In this document: piece by piece, positions 51,400-59,405 of the stretch
Position numbering within the stretch: the first letter of the stretch is position 1
How the letters are laid out: the number at the start of each line of letters is the position of its first letter
Assembly (NCBI GenBank): GCA_035690425.1
Contig: DASSKO010000205.1
Location: forward strand, 1-60,827
Origin: DASSKO01 sp035690425
GTDB taxonomy: Bacteria > Actinomycetota > Actinomycetes > Propionibacteriales > Nocardioidaceae
Reading direction: 5' to 3'
DNA: 60,827 nt
Translations under genes and position numbers: made by a program
The notes under the pieces: generated by a model
What the model saw: the letters and a program-made list of their open reading frames with translations, nothing else
Told to the model about the DNA's origin: nothing
Database searches by the model: none

Positions 51400-51963
51400 A
51401 TGGCCGTGCCGCTGCAGGTCTTCGCCCCGGACCCGCGTGTCCTCACCAAGCACGCCCAGACGCTGGACCTGTCGTTGTGGACGCCGTGGCCGCTGCCGTC
51501 GGGATGGCAGGTAGCCGGTCACGGCTACGTCGGCGACGCCGTGCACGCTGCTGCCACCGTCCTGGCCTTCCGAGGCCCGCACCCGCTCGGGGTGGACGCA
51601 GAGGTAGCCGACCTGCTGGTCGTCGCCGAGGAGGCTGGCACCGGCCTGGGCAGTGCGCTGGCGGGGCTGGACTCGGCCGACCCCGGCCCGGAAGTGGGGC
51701 GTGGCCCGCCCCACATCAAGACTTCGGTGGGTCGCCATCCTGCCCCGCTGTGGTGGGTATCCTCCGCGGCGCCCGACCGCGCCGTGTACGCCGGCGAGGC
51801 CGCCGGTTGCTGGCTGTGGCTGGTGCTCTATCCCGACTCCGCCGGCGCGCTGGTCGCCGAGGGGATGAAACTGGCCGACGTGCGCGACCTCGGCCACGAG
51901 ATGGAGCTGCTGCCCTACGGGAACCTGTCACCGCGGCTGGATCTGAACAACGGCGCGTCCTGA
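51400..51963 (+). CDS. DUF6758-like protein lacking its N-terminal zinc ribbon
   Basis: A 187-residue protein with most of the DUF6758 pattern: LWTPWPLPSGWQVAGHGYVG, LLVVAEEAGTGLGSALAGLD SADPGP, and AVYAGEAAGCWLWLVLYPDS, then LLPYGNLSPRL. Family members usually begin with a CxxC zinc ribbon of about 30 residues followed by HG-x-V-x-PLQ. Here PMAVPLQVFAP starts at the ATG, and reading upstream in frame gives ADEDGTVV and a TAG at 51370-51372. So the ribbon has been lost or decayed. RBS is not clear. Confidence 0.75.
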   Translation: MAVPLQVFAPDPRVLTKHAQTLDLSLWTPWPLPSGWQVAGHGYVGDAVHAAATVLAFRGPHPLGVDAEVADLLVVAEEAGTGLGSALAGLDSADPGPEVGRGPPHIKTSVGRHPAPLWWVSSAAPDRAVYAGEAAGCWLWLVLYPDSAGALVAEGMKLADVRDLGHEMELLPYGNLSPRLDLNNGAS

Positions 51964-52045
51964 CGGCGGCGTTAGGCTGAGGGCGGAGCAGACGTCAAGG
52001 CGCGCCCGTCATGGCGAGCCGGTCAACACGAGCAGGAGGTGCCGG

Positions 52046-52918
52046 GTGCGGATCGATCTGCACACGCACTCAGACAGATCCGACGGCACCGACCACCCCC
52101 GCGACCTCGTTGCCTACGCCCACACGGTGGGCATCGACGTCCTTGCCATCACCGACCACGACACCACAGTGGGCTGGGCCGACGCCCTCCAAGCGGCCGC
52201 CGGAGCAGGCATCGGGCTGGTCCCCGGGATAGAGATCTCCTGTGAGCACCGTGGCATGGGCATGCACCTGCTGGCCTACCTGCCCGACCCGACCTACGAG
52301 CCTCTCCGTGCCGAGCTGCGCCGGGTTCTCGACGGACGGGCCTCGCGGCTGCCCGCCACACTGGAGCTGCTCCGCGACCTCGGTATCGACATCACCCCCG
52401 CCGACGTGCACGCGGCTGCGGGACCGGCCGAGGCCACCGGGCGCCCGCACGTCGCCGACGCGATGATCGCCAAGGGCATCGTCGCCAACCGCGACCAGGC
52501 GTTCGCGCGCTACCTGTCCGCGGGGCGGCCCGCCTACGTGCAACGTTATGCGGCTGACCTGGTCTCGATGATCGGCGTCGTCGCCGACGCGGGCGGAGTC
52601 ACCGTGCTCGCGCATCCGTGGGCCCGGCGAGGTCCGTCGGCGGTCGACAGCGACGCCCTTGCCGCGCTGCGTGACCACGGGCTGATCGGACTCGAAGCCG
52701 ACCACCAGGGCCACGACCCGCAGATGCGGGCCGCTCTGCACGGCATCGCCGCCGACCTTGGCCTGATTGCGACCGGGTCCAGTGACTACCACGGCTCGGG
52801 CAAGCTCGACTGCAACCTGGGCTGCAACACCACCGCACCCGATCAGTTCGACCGACTGCTCGACGCCGCCCGTGCCGCGGCGGCGAAGGCCGGGCGTGGG
52901 GCCGAGGCGGCGCTGTAG
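52046..52918 (+). CDS. PHP domain phosphoesterase (RNase AM / YciV-like)
   Basis: A 290-residue protein with the polymerase-and-histidinol-phosphatase fold. Metal motifs: DLHTHSDRSDGT (4-15), ITDHDTTVGW (about 36-45), GIEISCEH, LAHPW and SSDYHGSGK. Length and the middle insert match the E. coli YciV (RNase AM) group, which cleaves nucleotides or RNA 5' ends. A GTG at 52046 behind AGGAGGT is one of the best start signals here. Next to a DUF6758 gene as in other actinobacteria. Confidence 0.92.
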   Translation: MRIDLHTHSDRSDGTDHPRDLVAYAHTVGIDVLAITDHDTTVGWADALQAAAGAGIGLVPGIEISCEHRGMGMHLLAYLPDPTYEPLRAELRRVLDGRASRLPATLELLRDLGIDITPADVHAAAGPAEATGRPHVADAMIAKGIVANRDQAFARYLSAGRPAYVQRYAADLVSMIGVVADAGGVTVLAHPWARRGPSAVDSDALAALRDHGLIGLEADHQGHDPQMRAALHGIAADLGLIATGSSDYHGSGKLDCNLGCNTTAPDQFDRLLDAARAAAAKAGRGAEAAL

Positions 52919-53025
52919 CTGGATGGTCGTCAACGCACCGTGACGAGCGGTCGTCGTACTCGAGCCGCGCACCGGCGGGGTGAAGCAGCCATCTCGGCGC
53001 CAGCAGGCGGTCCGCGCTGCAGTGG

Positions 53026-53781
53026 TCAACGGCCCATGCGTGGCAGGCGGGCGAGCACCGAACGAGGCGCCACGCGCGCAACCGCCGAGATCACCTGGTA
53101 CCGGCGGCCGGGCACCGACACGGCCTTGCCGGCGAGCAGGTCACGCATCGCCCACGCGACGAGGTCGTCGGCGTCGAGCCACATCCACGCCGGCACCCTG
53201 CTGGTGTCCAGGCGGCCGCGCTGATGAAACTCCGTGCGCACGAAGCCAGGGCACAGCGCCGTGATCCGCACACCTCGGTCGCGGTAGTTCCGGCTCATCC
53301 ACTCGGTCAGGCTGGTCAGCCAGGCCTTGTGCGCCCCATAGCTGCCACGTGGCAGGAAGCCCGCCACGCTGGAGACGTTGACGATCTCGCCCCTGCCCCG
53401 GCGTTCCATGTGCCGGACGGCGGCGTGGCTGAGTCGCAGCGGGGCGCGCACGAGGACGTCGAGACTGCGCTCCTCGTCGGCGAACGTGGAGTCGCTGAAC
53501 CGCTGAGCCAGCGCGAAGCCAGCGTTGTTGACCAGGGCGTCGACGGGCCGGTCAGTGTCGTCGATGCGGCTCGCGACCCGCTCGACGTCGTCGTGGTCGG
53601 CCAGGTCGGCGGGTAGCACCTCGCTCCGTACGCCGTAGTCGGCCCGCAGGTCGGCGGCCACCCGCCGCAGCCGAGCTTCGTCGCGTGCGACCAGGACGAG
53701 ATCGAAGCCCCTACGCGCGTAGGCGCGCGCGAACGCCCGGCCGATTCCGGCGGTGGGCCCGGTGATCAGCGCGGTGGGCAC
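53026..53781 (-). CDS. Short-chain dehydrogenase/reductase
   Basis: A 251-residue classical SDR. NAD(P) motif TGPTAGIGRAFA near the start, NNAG at about residue 88, catalytic Ser and Tyr-Lys in NVSSVAGFLPRGSYGAHKAW, and a C-terminal extension (SAVARVAPRSVLARLPRMGR) that may contact membranes. The longer frame to 53871 adds a signal-like stretch that runs into the transpeptidase promoter; GTG at 53781 was preferred. Substrate unknown. Confidence 0.88.
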   Translation of the reverse strand: MPTALITGPTAGIGRAFARAYARRGFDLVLVARDEARLRRVAADLRADYGVRSEVLPADLADHDDVERVASRIDDTDRPVDALVNNAGFALAQRFSDSTFADEERSLDVLVRAPLRLSHAAVRHMERRGRGEIVNVSSVAGFLPRGSYGAHKAWLTSLTEWMSRNYRDRGVRITALCPGFVRTEFHQRGRLDTSRVPAWMWLDADDLVAWAMRDLLAGKAVSVPGRRYQVISAVARVAPRSVLARLPRMGR

Positions 53782-53891
53782 CGCGCCAGCATACGGCCGT
53801 GCCGCGGGCGCCGCGATTGCCGGCACGCTCACCCCGACCAGCATCGCGAACGCTGTCCGAAGCAGGTGCAAAGTCGTCTACGCTGACGCCC

Positions 53892-54545
53892 ATGCGACCT
53901 CGGCTGCGACGTGCCCTCGCGACCCTCTCGACGGTAGCGTTCGCGGCGTACGCCGTGGGCACAGGCGTCGGTGCCGCGGGGACCGCCGGCGCTGCCGAGC
54001 ACGACAGCCGGCGTTCCTGGCTGCACCCGGTGCTGGCCATGGTCGACAATGCGACCCGCGCTGTGGACGAGCGGGTGGCGGCCGCGCCGAACACGAGCAC
54101 ACGACCGCCCGAGCGGCTTCCCCGTCGATCCGCCGAGCCGGACGTGCCCGCCCGCTCGGGCCAGTCTCGGCGCGTGGTCTTCGACATCAGCGCCCAGCGG
54201 GTATGGCTGGTGCGCAAGGACGGCACTGCGCTACGCACCTATCTGGTGTCGGGCAGCAAGCACGACAACCTGTCGCCGGGGCACTACGAGGTCTACTCCA
54301 GGTCGCGGCACGCGACCAGCTACACCTACGTGGAGACGATGGAGTACATGGTGCGGTTCACCCACGGCGAGAACGCCGCCATCGGCTTTCACGATATCCC
54401 CGTCGGGCCCAGGGACGAGCCGGTGCAGACGCACGCACAACTGGGTCAGCCGTTGTCGGCCGGCTGCATCCGCCAGCGGCACCGCGACGCGAAGGCGCTC
54501 TGGAACTTCGCGCCGGTGGGCACCGACGTCGTCGTCATCGCCTGA
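53892..54545 (+). CDS. L,D-transpeptidase (YkuD domain)
   Basis: A 217-residue exported enzyme that makes 3-3 cross-links in peptidoglycan. Signal peptide residues 1-34 (ALATLSTVAFAAYAVGTGVG AAG). The YkuD domain runs from about residue 98 (VVFDISAQRVWLVRKDGTAL) to the end, with H167 (IGFHDIP) and the nucleophile C192 (SAGCIRQ), then DAKALWNF. A link of about 50 disordered residues follows the signal. It fits with dapC/D/E and the VanW protein as wall genes. Confidence 0.9.
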   Translation: MRPRLRRALATLSTVAFAAYAVGTGVGAAGTAGAAEHDSRRSWLHPVLAMVDNATRAVDERVAAAPNTSTRPPERLPRRSAEPDVPARSGQSRRVVFDISAQRVWLVRKDGTALRTYLVSGSKHDNLSPGHYEVYSRSRHATSYTYVETMEYMVRFTHGENAAIGFHDIPVGPRDEPVQTHAQLGQPLSAGCIRQRHRDAKALWNFAPVGTDVVVIA

Positions 54546-54560
54546 GCGGCCGGACCGGGG

Positions 54561-55985
54561 TCAGTCGTCGTCGCGCGGGGTGTCAGCGCGGGAACCGCGG
54601 CGGCGGCGACGAGTACGACGTGAGCCGTCGCCCGACTCCGCACCGGCTCCGGATGCACCGGCCCCAGCCGGCTGGGTGGCGCTGACGGGTTTGCCGCCTC
54701 GGGTGCGCGTGCGTTTGCGGGTGCGGTCCCGCCTGGGACGGTCGCTCTCGCTCGTGCCCCGTCCACCGCCGCGTGCCGCGGGCTCCCGCGGCTTCTCCGG
54801 CACGACCCTGCCCTTGGCGTCCGTGGGGATGCCGAGGTCGTGGTAGAAGTGCGGCGACGTGGAGTAGGTCTCGGCCGGGTCGTCGAACGGCAGGTCGAGC
54901 GCTGAGTTGATCAGCTTCCACCGATTGACGTCGGCCCAGTCGACCAGCGTGATCGCGATACCGGTCGCCCCCGCACGACCGGTGCGGCCGATGCGGTGCA
55001 GATACGTCTTGTCGTCCTCGGGGCAGCTGTAGTTGATGACGTGGGTGACTGCTTCGACGTCGATGCCACGGGCGGCCACGTCGGTGGCGACCAGCGTGTT
55101 GACCTTGCCCTCGCGGAAACGCGTCATCGCCTTCTCACGGGCGATCTGCGCCATGTCACCGTGCAGCGGAGCGGCCGGGAAGCCGCGTTCGGCGAGGTCG
55201 TCGGCGACGCGCTGTGCCTGCCGCTTGGTGCGGGAGAACACGATGGTCCGGCCACCGTCCTCCGCCTGCAGGACGCGCGCGATCATCTCGGTCTTGTCGA
55301 GGTCGTGTGCGAGGTAGACGAACTGCGCGGTGGCCGGCACGGTCTGGCTGTCGGAGGAGGACTCGGCGCGCACGTTGACGGGGTGTCGCATGTAGGTGCG
55401 CGCCAGTGCGATCACGGCCGAGGGCATCGTCGCGGAGAACAGCATCGTCTGCCGCAGCTCTGAGGTCTTGCGGATCAGCCGCTCTACGTCGGGCAGGAAG
55501 CCGAGGTCGAGCATCTCGTCGGCCTCGTCGAGCACCAGTGCCTTGACGTGACCGAGGTCGAGCACGCCACGGTTCGCGAGATCGTTCAGTCGGCCCGGTG
55601 TGCCGACGACGATCTCGACTCCGGAGGCCAGCGCGTCCATCTGCTCGTCGTACCCGACACCGCCGTACACGGTCAGGCTGCGGGCGCCGCGATGCGCGCC
55701 GGCGACGACCACGTCGCCGGCCACCTGCAGGGCGAGCTCGCGGGTGGGGCAGACGACGAGCGCCTGTGGTTTGCCCGGCGCGGCCAGCTCGGCGTAGTCG
55801 GGATCGTGGGGAGCCACCACCCGCTGCAGCACCGGGATCGCGAAAGCAAGGGTCTTGCCGGTGCCGGTGCGGGCCTGGCCGATCAGGTCGGTGCCCATCA
55901 AGGCGATGGGTAGCGTCATCTCCTGGATCGGGAACGGGGTGAGGATGCCGACATCGCTGAGCGCGGTGTCGATCTCTGCCAGCAC
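54561..55985 (-). CDS. DEAD-box RNA helicase
   Basis: A 474-residue (or longer) ATP-dependent RNA helicase. Motif I ARTGTGKT (about 38-45), PTRELALQVA, LDEADEML (II), SATMP (III), and the C-terminal domain with DVAARGIDV and HRIGRTGRAG (VI). A 70-residue basic tail is rich in Arg. The annotated GTG at 55985 cuts off the usual Q-motif Phe; the upstream codons in frame read LTSFKDLG back to a stop at 56022-56024 with no ATG, GTG or TTG, so a CTG at 56009 is a candidate start. Genes MiaE-like and DUF3107 follow on the other side, a common block. Confidence 0.9.
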   Translation of the reverse strand: MLAEIDTALSDVGILTPFPIQEMTLPIALMGTDLIGQARTGTGKTLAFAIPVLQRVVAPHDPDYAELAAPGKPQALVVCPTRELALQVAGDVVVAGAHRGARSLTVYGGVGYDEQMDALASGVEIVVGTPGRLNDLANRGVLDLGHVKALVLDEADEMLDLGFLPDVERLIRKTSELRQTMLFSATMPSAVIALARTYMRHPVNVRAESSSDSQTVPATAQFVYLAHDLDKTEMIARVLQAEDGGRTIVFSRTKRQAQRVADDLAERGFPAAPLHGDMAQIAREKAMTRFREGKVNTLVATDVAARGIDVEAVTHVINYSCPEDDKTYLHRIGRTGRAGATGIAITLVDWADVNRWKLINSALDLPFDDPAETYSTSPHFYHDLGIPTDAKGRVVPEKPREPAARGGGRGTSESDRPRRDRTRKRTRTRGGKPVSATQPAGAGASGAGAESGDGSRRTRRRRRGSRADTPRDDD

Positions 55986-56087
55986 CCCGAGATCTTTGAA
56001 GGAAGTCAGGACTTTCTCGTTTCACTTCGGAGTCGGGAGTGACCAGTCTATCGGTAGCCGCGCTCGGCCGCTCGATACGCTGCCCTG

Positions 56088-56780
56088 GTGACCGACTCGA
56101 CCCCGCCCGCCGCGCTCGCGGACCCTGCCTACCGCGCGGCCGTGGTCGACCTGCTCGGAGCGCTCGCGTACGGCGAGATGAGTGCGTTCGAGCGACTGGC
56201 AGAGGACGCCAAGCTGGCTCCGACGATCCGGGACAAGGCAGCGGTGGCGGCGATGGCCAGCGCGGAGTTCGGCCACTTCACGGCGCTGCGCGACCGGCTG
56301 GCGGAGCTCGGCGTGGAGCCCTACGGGGCGATGGCGCCGTTCCAGCCCGCGGTCGACGCGTTCCACCGGCACGCCGCGCCGTCGAGCTGGCTGGAGGGAC
56401 TGGTCAAGGCCTTCGTCGGAGACGGCCTGGCCGCCGACTTCTACCGCGAGGTGGCTGCCTTCCTCGACGCAGACACCCGCAGCCTGGTGCTGGAGACGCT
56501 GGCGGACACCGGGCACTCCGCGTTCGCGGTCGACCGGGTGCGGGCCGCCATCGAGGCCGATCCCAAGATCGCCGGCCGGCTGGCGTTGTGGGGACGGCGA
56601 CTGATGGGGGAGGCGCTGTCGCAGGCGCAGCGGGTCGCGGCCGACCGTGACGGCCTCACCGCACTGCTCGCCGGCGGTGTCGACCGGCCGGGCATGGATC
56701 TCGCCGAGATCGGCCGGATGTTCGCCCGGCTGACCGAGAACCACACCCGCCGGATGGACGCCCTGGGGCTGCAGCACTGA
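56088..56780 (+). CDS. Ferritin-like protein (MiaE-related)
   Basis: A 230-residue four-helix protein. Conserved acidic residues for a metal centre occur in ALAYGEMSAFERLAED, AMASAEFGHFTALRDRL and later SAFAVDRVRAAIEAD, TENHTRRMDAL. This is the actinobacterial family sometimes labelled tRNA hydroxylase MiaE-like, found beside a DEAD helicase and DUF3107 gene, as here. Function unproven. GTG at 56088. The opposite-facing helicase gene begins about 100 bases away. Confidence 0.86.
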   Translation: MTDSTPPAALADPAYRAAVVDLLGALAYGEMSAFERLAEDAKLAPTIRDKAAVAAMASAEFGHFTALRDRLAELGVEPYGAMAPFQPAVDAFHRHAAPSSWLEGLVKAFVGDGLAADFYREVAAFLDADTRSLVLETLADTGHSAFAVDRVRAAIEADPKIAGRLALWGRRLMGEALSQAQRVAADRDGLTALLAGGVDRPGMDLAEIGRMFARLTENHTRRMDALGLQH

Positions 56781-56799
56781 CGCGCCACCGAGGGACGGC

Positions 56800-57033
56800 T
56801 CAGGCGGTCGCGGAGCCGAACCCGACCTTGCGCGCGGTCTCCTCGCCGATCTCGACGTAGGCAAGCTTGGCCGCGGGCACCACGACGCGTCGGCCCTTCT
56901 CGTCGACGAGCACGACCAGCGGCTCGTCACCGCTCAGCGCGCCCGCGATCTTGTGCTGGACCTCGTCGGCGCTCTCCGTCGACTCCAACGTGATCTCGCG
57001 ATTGACGTGCTGGACGCCGATCCTTACCTCCAC
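56800..57033 (-). CDS. DUF3107 family protein
   Basis: A 77-residue protein that starts VEVRIGVQHVNREITLESTE SA and has VVLVDEKGRRVVVPAAKLAYV EIG, the full DUF3107 pattern. These are ATP-binding-like small proteins of unknown role. The GTG at 57033 has GGAGG at eight bases; a GTG three codons earlier (57042) overlaps its own ribosome binding site. Same-direction neighbour of the TetR gene 54 bases upstream. Confidence 0.88.
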   Translation of the reverse strand: MEVRIGVQHVNREITLESTESADEVQHKIAGALSGDEPLVVLVDEKGRRVVVPAAKLAYVEIGEETARKVGFGSATA

Positions 57034-57087
57034 CGTGTGCACCTCCGTGCCGAGCTCTGGCCGGCGAACCTCGCCTGCGCGCTCAGC

Positions 57088-57720
57088 CTACCCAGGCTCG
57101 TCGGTGCGCGGGTATCCGCGGATGCCACGCCAGGCCAGGCCGGCAATCAGCCGGGCGGCTTCGTCCTGCGCGATGGGCACCTGCTCGGCGAGCCAGTACC
57201 GCGCGCTGACCTGGGCCATCCCGACCAGGCTGGCCGCGAGCAGCTCGGCCTGCGCGTCGGGCAGGCCGGTGTCGTCGTGGATCACCTGGGCGATCAAGCC
57301 CGCGGACTCGCTGGTCACGCGGTCGACGCGGTCCCGCACCGACGGCTCGTTGACGAGGTCGGACTCGAAGACCAGGCGGAAGGCGCCGCCCTCGTCGGCG
57401 ACGTAGGCGTAGAAGACCTCCATGGTCGCCGTCACCCGCTGCTTGTTGTCGTCGGTGCAACCCAGCGCGTCGCGGACCGCATCGAGCACGGTGTCGCAGG
57501 TCTGGTCCAGCAGCGCGAGATAGAGGTCGAGCTTGCTCGGGAAGTGCTGGTAGAGCACGGGCTTGCTGACGCATGCACGGTCGGCGATGTCGTCCATCGC
57601 TGCCGCGTGATAGCCGTGGGCCACGAACACCTCGCGGGCGGCACCGAGCAGCTGGGCGCGGCGTGCGGTGCGCGGCATCCGGATGCCGCGCCGGCGGGTG
57701 GTCGGGGTGGCCTTGGGCAT
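57088..57720 (-). CDS. TetR family transcriptional regulator
   Basis: A 210-residue regulator. The helix-turn-helix is MDDIADRACVSKPVLYQHFP SKLDLY (residues about 42-67) after an Arg-rich tail. The C-terminal ligand domain is ordinary for the family (EVFYAYVADEGGAFRLVFES). In actinobacteria a TetR gene beside DUF3107 is usual and of unknown target. ATG at 57720. It lies just after the acidic small gene (3 bases). Confidence 0.9.
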   Translation of the reverse strand: MPKATPTTRRRGIRMPRTARRAQLLGAAREVFVAHGYHAAAMDDIADRACVSKPVLYQHFPSKLDLYLALLDQTCDTVLDAVRDALGCTDDNKQRVTATMEVFYAYVADEGGAFRLVFESDLVNEPSVRDRVDRVTSESAGLIAQVIHDDTGLPDAQAELLAASLVGMAQVSARYWLAEQVPIAQDEAARLIAGLAWRGIRGYPRTDEPG

Positions 57721-57725
57721 CAAGG

Positions 57726-57947
57726 TCAGCGGTACTCGTCATCGTCGGAGCCGGCGACCTGGTCCTGCTCGGCGGCGTCGGCGGGGTCGACCTCGAGCGG
57801 GGTCTCGCCGCGGGCGGCGCCGCCGGTGCGGTCATCCCGGTCGTCGTGGTCCGTGTCGTCGACGGCACGCCGCTGCTCCGCGGCGTCGACCTCCGGGGTC
57901 TCGAGATCGATGTCGGTGCCCTGCTCGTCCGGCGTCGGCTCAGTCAT
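57726..57947 (-). CDS. Small acidic protein of unknown function
   Basis: A 73-residue, strongly acidic, disordered-looking protein (ETPEVDAAEQRRAVDDTDHD, then DPADAAEQDQVAGSDDDEYR). No domain is recognised. ATG at 57947 lies nine bases after the LigD polymerase stop; the stop comes five bases before the TetR start codon. The position between two real same-direction genes supports it, but low complexity keeps confidence modest. Confidence 0.6.
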   Translation of the reverse strand: MTEPTPDEQGTDIDLETPEVDAAEQRRAVDDTDHDDRDDRTGGAARGETPLEVDPADAAEQDQVAGSDDDEYR

Positions 57948-57956
57948 GCGGCGAGC

Positions 57957-58892
57957 CTATCCCGCGGGCAAGGTCTGCTCGACCTCGCGCATCGGGGCCA
58001 GCAGATCGCCGAGATCGGCCAGCCGCTGCTGCGCCTGGGCCGGGCCGAACACCAGCTCCGCGGCCGACTCGACCGACTCGACCTCGTCCCAGCTGAGCGG
58101 CGTGGAGACCTGTGGGCGCTCGGTCCCGCGCAGCGAGTACGGCGCGACCGTGGTCTTCGCCGGGTTGTTCTGGCCCCAGTCGATGAAGACCTTCCCGCCA
58201 CGCGCGCCCTTCGCCATCGTGGACACCACCAGGTCGGGGTGCTCACGGGACAGCTCGGTCGCGAGCTGCTTCGCGTACGCCGACGTGCGGCCGCTGCCAG
58301 CCGGCTTGATCGGCACGTAGAGCTGGGCGCCCTTGTTGCCCGAAGTCTTCGGCCATGCCCGCAGGTCGTCGACGTCGAGCCGCTCGCGCAGCAGCGTCGC
58401 CACCCGGCAGCACTCGACGATGCTGGCGGGCGGCCCGGGGTCGAGGTCGAATACAAGCAGGTCTGGACTGCGCACGCCGCCGCGCGGGCCGACGGTCCAC
58501 TGCGGCACGTGCAGCTCCAGCGCAGCCAGGTTGGCGAGCCAGACCAGCGTCGGCAGCCTGTCCGCGATCACGTAGTCGACGCCGTCGTCCCCGTGCTCGG
58601 CGAAGAAGACCGTGCGCACCCAGTCCGGCGTACCCCGTGGCTTGTTCTTCTCGAAGAAGGGCTGGGACTCGACACCGTCCGGCCAGCGCTTGCGGGTCAG
58701 CGGGCGGTCCGCGAGAGCGGCCAGCAGCGGATCGGACACCGCCACGACGTAGTCGATCACCTCGCCCTTGGTGAAGCCGGTCGCGGGATACAGGACCTTG
58801 TCGAGGTTGGTCAGCTTCAGTTTCTCCCCGCCGACGTCAACGCGCACGCTGGATGACGACGCGGACGTGGAGAGTGGGCTGGGCGGGACCAT
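57957..58892 (-). CDS. LigD-type polymerase/primase domain protein
   Basis: A 311-residue protein of the archaeo-eukaryotic-primase-like polymerase that acts in bacterial non-homologous end joining. KLTNLDKVLYPATGFTKGEVIDY is the start of the family. DLLVFDLDPGPP holds the metal-binding Asp pair, KTSGNKGAQLYVPI follows, and VFIDWGQNNPAKTTVAPYSLR carries the third Asp. It stands alone, without ligase or Ku genes in the window. ATG at 58892 with AGGGTG; GTG at 58901 is possible. Confidence 0.9.
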   Translation of the reverse strand: MVPPSPLSTSASSSSVRVDVGGEKLKLTNLDKVLYPATGFTKGEVIDYVVAVSDPLLAALADRPLTRKRWPDGVESQPFFEKNKPRGTPDWVRTVFFAEHGDDGVDYVIADRLPTLVWLANLAALELHVPQWTVGPRGGVRSPDLLVFDLDPGPPASIVECCRVATLLRERLDVDDLRAWPKTSGNKGAQLYVPIKPAGSGRTSAYAKQLATELSREHPDLVVSTMAKGARGGKVFIDWGQNNPAKTTVAPYSLRGTERPQVSTPLSWDEVESVESAAELVFGPAQAQQRLADLGDLLAPMREVEQTLPAG

Positions 58893-58902
58893 GTCGAGCA
58901 CC

Positions 58903-59181
58903 CTAATCGCTGGGTGATCGCCGGCCGCTGCTCCGGGAGCGGATCAGGCTCGCGACCAGTAACACCAAGATCGCCGCCACGACGACCTGGACGATCAGCG
59001 TCTGCCACCAGACGTCGATGTCGAGACCCTCCGCGAGGAAACCACCCACGAACGCACCGACGAGGCCCAGCGCGAAGGTGAGGATCCACCCGATCGCCTG
59101 TTTGCCCGGCACGATCAGGCGCCCGAGTGCACCGATCACGATCCCGGCGAGGATTGCGGTGAAGATGCTGCCAGTAGCCAT
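58903..59181 (-). CDS. GlsB/YeaQ/YmgE family stress-response membrane protein
   Basis: A 92-residue membrane protein with three helices: FTAILAGIVIGALGRLIVPG, WILTFALGLVGAFVGGFLAE GLD and VVVAAILVLLVASLIRS. GRLIVPGKQ is the family signature. Homologues are small stress-induced membrane proteins (transglycosylase-associated family). The ATG at 59181 follows GGGAGGAA. It ends before the LigD gene (11 bases). Confidence 0.88.
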   Translation of the reverse strand: MATGSIFTAILAGIVIGALGRLIVPGKQAIGWILTFALGLVGAFVGGFLAEGLDIDVWWQTLIVQVVVAAILVLLVASLIRSRSSGRRSPSD

Positions 59182-59405
59182 AAGTTCCTCCCGAACAGCC
59201 AGACGTCCACACTGGTCAGTCTGGGCGTCTCTTGCCCCGTGGCGATACCGCTTACTCCCCACCTGTCGAGGGCAGCGGCCGAACACCGACTCGGCGTCCG
59301 TTGTCCACAGTGTGGAACGCCGGGGGGTTCGACGTACCCGCCAGGGAACATCGCAGGGGTCTGCGGGGTTGTGCCGAAAGCAACCCGATCTTGTGGAGGA
59401 ACCCT
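59182..59405. promoter_or_regulatory. Divergent intergenic region between the GlsB-like gene and moeZ
   Basis: Starts of two divergent genes lie at each end of these 224 bases. GGAGGA ahead of 59406 is the moeZ ribosome binding site. No clear -10/-35 pair was picked out by eye. The stretch is GC-rich and holds no convincing gene. Confidence 0.4.

Noticed and set aside
52919..53025. Terminator between convergent PHP and SDR genes
   Set aside because: No clear stem found by eye in this 107-base gap.
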